The position numbers and the translations under genes are program-made. Shown one piece after another: positions 17,483-18,883 of a stretch of DNA of 18,883 nt (its first letter is position 1; each line of letters opens with the position of its first letter). A model generated the notes under the pieces. That model ran no database searches. It worked only from the letters and a program-made list of their open reading frames with translations, and was not told where the DNA came from. This stretch comes from Bacteroidales bacterium. Lineage in GTDB: Bacteria; Bacteroidota; Bacteroidia; Bacteroidales; UBA932. Where the stretch lies: the NCBI GenBank assembly GCA_017548445.1, contig JAFYZZ010000066.1:1-18883 (forward strand), in the 5' to 3' direction.

Positions 17483-17505
17483 TTTAATTAGAAAGCGTAT
17501 CTTTG
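17474..17505 (+). promoter_or_regulatory. Promoter of tadA
   Basis: TATCTTTG (17498-17505) is a perfect -7 box, with ATTG (17474-17477) exactly 20 nt upstream as a one-mismatch -33 box. The -7 box ends 8 nt before the ATG at 17514, so the leader should be only a few nucleotides. This position also excludes the TTG at 17475 as a start codon. Confidence 0.75.
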
Positions 17506-17513
17506 GATTCCGG

Positions 17514-17948
17514 ATGGAAATGGACGAGAAATATATGCAGGAGGCCCTGCGCGAGGCACGCGCTGCCGGCGCCGAGGACGAAGTACCCATCGGCGCCGTG
17601 GTGGTGTGTCGCGGGCGTATCATCGCACGCGGGCACAATATGACCGAGCGGCTGCACGATCCCACCGCCCACGCCGAAATGATCGCGCTGACGGCCGCCA
17701 CGGAGGCCCTGGGCGGCAAATACCTCGACGCCTGCACGCTTTACGTGACGGTGGAGCCCTGCCCGATGTGCGCCGCGGCGCTGGGCTGGGCGCAGCTTGG
17801 CCGCCTGGTCTGGGGCGCGCCCGACCCGCGCCGCGGCTACACCCTCTTCTCCCCCTCCCTGCTGCATCCACGCACCGAAGTGGCCTCCGGCCTGCTCGCC
17901 GACGACTGCGCCGCCCTGGTCAAGGATTATTTCAAAACCAAAAGATAA
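17514..17948 (+). CDS. tadA: tRNA-specific adenosine deaminase
   Basis: This 144-residue enzyme converts adenosine 34 to inosine in the anticodon of tRNA-Arg(ACG), letting one tRNA read CGU, CGC and CGA. The zinc-binding cytidine/deoxycytidylate-deaminase motifs are intact: HAE (His53, with Glu55 the proton shuttle) and PCPMC (Cys83, Cys86). The family hallmarks VPIGAVVV (24-31) and ARGHN (38-42) are also present, and the length is typical for TadA. The start at 17514 is supported by a -7 box 8 nt upstream; an ATG two codons later (17520) is possible. It is followed at once by a promoter and a tRNA gene, so it appears to be monocistronic. A guanine or cytidine deaminase of the same superfamily is less likely given the LYVTVEPCPMCAAAL and C-terminal SPSLLHPRTEV context. 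Confidence 0.93.
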   Translation: MEMDEKYMQEALREARAAGAEDEVPIGAVVVCRGRIIARGHNMTERLHDPTAHAEMIALTAATEALGGKYLDACTLYVTVEPCPMCAAALGWAQLGRLVWGAPDPRRGYTLFSPSLLHPRTEVASGLLADDCAALVKDYFKTKR

Positions 17949-17961
17949 TTTGCTATCTTTG
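17930..17961 (+). promoter_or_regulatory. Promoter of tRNA-Gln
   Basis: TTTC (17930-17933), a 20-nt spacer and TATCTTTG (17954-17961) give a perfect -7 box and a one-mismatch -33 box. The -7 box ends 10 nt before the mature tRNA 5' end. The -33 box lies within the last codons of tadA. Confidence 0.8.
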
Positions 17962-17971
17962 CACCCGGAAT

Positions 17972-18042
17972 TGAGAGTTGGTGTAATGGTAGCACTCAAG
18001 TTTTTGGCACTTGCAGTAGAAGTTCGAATCTTCTACTCTCAA
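17972..18042 (+). tRNA. tRNA-Gln (anticodon UUG)
   Basis: The 71-nt sequence folds into a complete cloverleaf. The acceptor TGAGAGT pairs with ACTCTCA over 7 bp, the D stem is GTG/CAC, the anticodon stem is CAAGT/ACTTG with loop TTTTGGC (anticodon TTG), the variable loop has 4 nt, and the T arm is AGAAG-TTCGAAT-CTTCT. The discriminator base is A, and CCA is not encoded (CAA follows), so the 3' end must be added by CCA-adding enzyme. The D arm GTGTAATGGTAGCAC is typical of Bacteroidetes tRNA-Gln. Confidence 0.95.
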
Positions 18043-18072
18043 CAAAGGAGACCAGTTTGGTCTCCTTTGTTG
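18040..18072. terminator. Hairpin terminator shared by tRNA-Gln and the HNH gene
   Basis: A perfect 15-bp stem (18040-18054 with 18058-18072) closes a 3-nt loop between convergent genes. It uses the last three bases of the tRNA gene and ends one base before the HNH stop codon. The 3' flank GTTGTT is only moderately U-rich. On the minus strand the arm ends in TTTGTTG. Confidence 0.7.
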
Positions 18073-18546
18073 TTAACGCTTGCGATTTGAGTAGTTTTCC
18101 GTTTGAGAATGGCAATTTGGGCAAAGCAGCTGAAGATTCTCCACCACGTGATTCCGGTGATTCCCATCTATATGATGGATCTGGAACATCAATTCTTTCC
18201 CGTTCCACTCCCTGATTCCACATATCTCGCAGTGAGCGTCACCTTTTAGCACCCGACGGACATATTCACGTTTCAGATTCATCGTCTTTATTTGTGCGCC
18301 ATAACTGAATATCTCCTCGTCCGACCGATTGACTAGCTGACGTTCATAGTGCCTCCCATTCCTCCCCTTCGCCATCCGGTAATCAAAATGAGAGATATCC
18401 AGACCATATCCATCAATCTTCCCTTTCAATGTTCTATAATTACATCCTATTTTTGGGATACCTAGTTTATCCAAACAATCAAAAACGCAGTTCGCTTCAG
18501 CAACCGCCTTTTCCACCCGAGCTTCAGACCAGTCGTACTTTCTCAT
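18073..18546 (-). CDS. HNH endonuclease, stand-alone
   Basis: This 157-residue protein has an N-terminal helical segment (YDWSEARVEKAVAEANCV...LDKLGIPK...NYRTLKGKI...LDISHF). That segment is the DNA-binding-like module often found in front of HNH domains in homing-type and phage nucleases. The C-terminal HNH domain has two zinc-type pairs, CEIC and CPNC, around the catalytic IHHIDGNHRNHVVENLQLLCPNCHSQ segment, which carries the HH, Asn and His of the motif. The start at 18546 is chosen because a perfect -7 box lies at 18568-18561; the upstream in-frame ATG at 18654 would precede the transcript. Base composition is visibly poorer in GC than in all neighbours, suggesting recent acquisition next to the tRNA. 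No methylase or second subunit is adjacent, so a homing or mobile nuclease is likelier than a restriction enzyme. The target is unknown. Confidence 0.88.
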   Translation of the reverse strand: MRKYDWSEARVEKAVAEANCVFDCLDKLGIPKIGCNYRTLKGKIDGYGLDISHFDYRMAKGRNGRHYERQLVNRSDEEIFSYGAQIKTMNLKREYVRRVLKGDAHCEICGIREWNGKELMFQIHHIDGNHRNHVVENLQLLCPNCHSQTENYSNRKR

Positions 18547-18560
18547 AACACCTCTTTCTT

Positions 18561-18568
18561 CAAAGATA
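18561..18568 (-). promoter_or_regulatory. -7 box of the HNH gene
   Basis: TATCTTTG on the minus strand is a perfect TAnnTTTG match, 14 nt upstream of the ATG at 18546. The expected -33 position has only TTGA (18591-18588, 19 nt spacing), so promoter strength is uncertain. Confidence 0.6.
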
Positions 18569-18593
18569 AGCATTACAAGCAAACCATTCAAGG

Positions 18594-18676
18594 CCGTCCT
18601 CAAAATGAGGCAAAAATGAGGACGGAGAGCGAAATTACTGCTCTCCGTCCTCAAATAAGGGCATTTTTGAGGATGG
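18594..18676. repeat. Cluster of alternating inverted 9-mers
   Basis: CCGTCCTCA occurs at 18594-18602 and 18645-18653; its complement TGAGGACGG occurs at 18617-18625, and one with a single mismatch (TGAGGATGG) at 18668-18676. The copies alternate in orientation, so the middle copy can pair with either neighbour. A further small hairpin, CCTCA-TGAGG, lies at 18598-18610. Confidence 0.6.
18612..18653 (-). terminator. Terminator downstream of glpF
   Basis: On the minus strand, a perfect 14-bp stem (18653-18640 with 18630-18617) encloses a 9-nt loop and is followed by five T (18616-18612). The inner part of the stem is one of several alternating copies of CCGTCCTCA/TGAGGACGG in this interval. 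Confidence 0.8.
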
Positions 18677-18715
18677 CTAGAAGATATAGTTCAGGCCGAG
18701 GTGAAGTGAAGCGAC
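18677..18715 (-). pseudogene. Possible remnant of an outer-membrane protein C-terminus
   Basis: Directly downstream of the glpF stop, in another frame, the minus strand encodes VASLHLGLNYIF followed by TAG. The alternating hydrophobic pattern with a terminal Phe is the C-terminal beta-strand signature of outer-membrane barrels, and it resembles the ends of the SusC proteins here (LGVNITF, IGLNIIF). No start or body is left, and a terminator follows. It could be the tail of a deleted gene, or chance, since only about 12 residues are involved. Confidence 0.35.
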
Positions 18716-18717
18716 AG

Positions 18718-18883
18718 TTAGAACACCAGCAGATAAAGCAGGCCGGCAAGGACTGCGCCGAGCATAGGGCCGGCGACGGGAATCCAGCTGTAGCTCCAGC
18801 CGCTGTCGCGCTTGCCCGCGATGGGCAGCACGGCGTGGGCGCAGCGCGGGCTGAGGTCGCGCGCCGGGTTCAGGGCGTAGCCC
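18718..18883 (-). CDS. glpF: Glycerol uptake facilitator (MIP/aquaglyceroporin), C-terminal end, cut by the window edge
   Basis: The last 54 residues of an inner-membrane channel of the major intrinsic protein family are visible. They open with GYALNPARDLSPR, the second NPA pore motif. The Asp after NPAR is the hallmark of glycerol-conducting GlpF-type channels rather than water-only aquaporins. After a short loop, the final membrane helix is WIPVAGPMLGAVLAGLLYLLVF, ending at TAA (18720-18718). The tail after the helix is very short; this would be normal for a compact Bacteroidetes GlpF but is also compatible with truncation, given the foreign-looking tail that follows. A glycerol kinase or dehydrogenase gene may lie beyond the right edge. 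Confidence 0.88.
   Translation of the reverse strand, partial: GYALNPARDLSPRCAHAVLPIAGKRDSGWSYSWIPVAGPMLGAVLAGLLYLLVF

Noticed and set aside
17475..17513. TTG start for tadA at 17475
   Set aside because: It lies upstream of the predicted transcription start and within the promoter; ATG 17514 gives a family-typical N-terminus.
18547..18654. Longer HNH protein from the ATG at 18654
   Set aside because: The extra segment would be encoded by the terminator-like repeat and the promoter. The -7 box at 18561-18568 points to the ATG at 18546.
1..18883. CRISPR array, transposase or phage genes
   Set aside because: No regularly spaced direct repeats and no transposase, integrase or structural phage motifs were seen on either strand.

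Overview
The window is a high-GC stretch (about 60% by eye) of a Bacteroidales-type genome. The assignment rests on three SusC/SusD pairs, promoters of the Bacteroidetes form TTTG-N19-21-TAnnTTTG, and the absence of obvious Shine-Dalgarno sites. The species cannot be named from this alone; Rikenellaceae-like or uncultured high-GC gut Bacteroidales would fit.

Layout. 1-1076 (minus) is the N-terminal third of DNA polymerase I, cut by the window edge. 1289-11386 (plus) holds two tandem, paralogous SusC/SusD pairs, each its own transcription unit: susC1-susD1 ends in a strong terminator at 6247-6281, a textbook promoter at 6346-6377 starts susC2-susD2, and that unit ends at a terminator at 11431-11462. 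11491-12399 (plus) is a monoacylglycerol-lipase-like alpha/beta hydrolase. It converges, across a shared hairpin at 12406-12436, on a third and more distant pair, susC3-susD3, on the minus strand (12458-17383). susC3 is divergent from tadA (17514-17948), and their promoters overlap. A tRNA-Gln(UUG) follows at 17972-18042, then a shared hairpin terminator, a lower-GC HNH endonuclease gene on the minus strand (18073-18546), a cluster of small inverted repeats, and the C-terminal end of a glycerol-facilitator gene (18718-18883, minus).

How the parts work together. Each SusC/SusD pair should form an outer-membrane nutrient importer: SusD is a surface lipoprotein lid that captures a glycan or peptide, and SusC is a TonB-driven barrel. 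No glycoside hydrolase, sulfatase, hybrid two-component system or ECF sigma/anti-sigma pair lies in the window, and none of the SusC proteins carries an N-terminal signalling (STN) domain, so substrate and regulation cannot be read here. polA, tadA, the tRNA and glpF are housekeeping neighbours.

The observations most worth checking are: near-complete absence of the tetranucleotide CATG over the whole window, visible in codon choice before Met; a roughly 125-bp element with terminal inverted repeats inserted in frame in the interdomain linker of polA; promoter elements placed so close to start codons that several mRNAs should be leaderless; and an alternating inverted-repeat cluster plus a leftover outer-membrane-protein tail beside glpF. 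I did not find a clear new multi-gene system.
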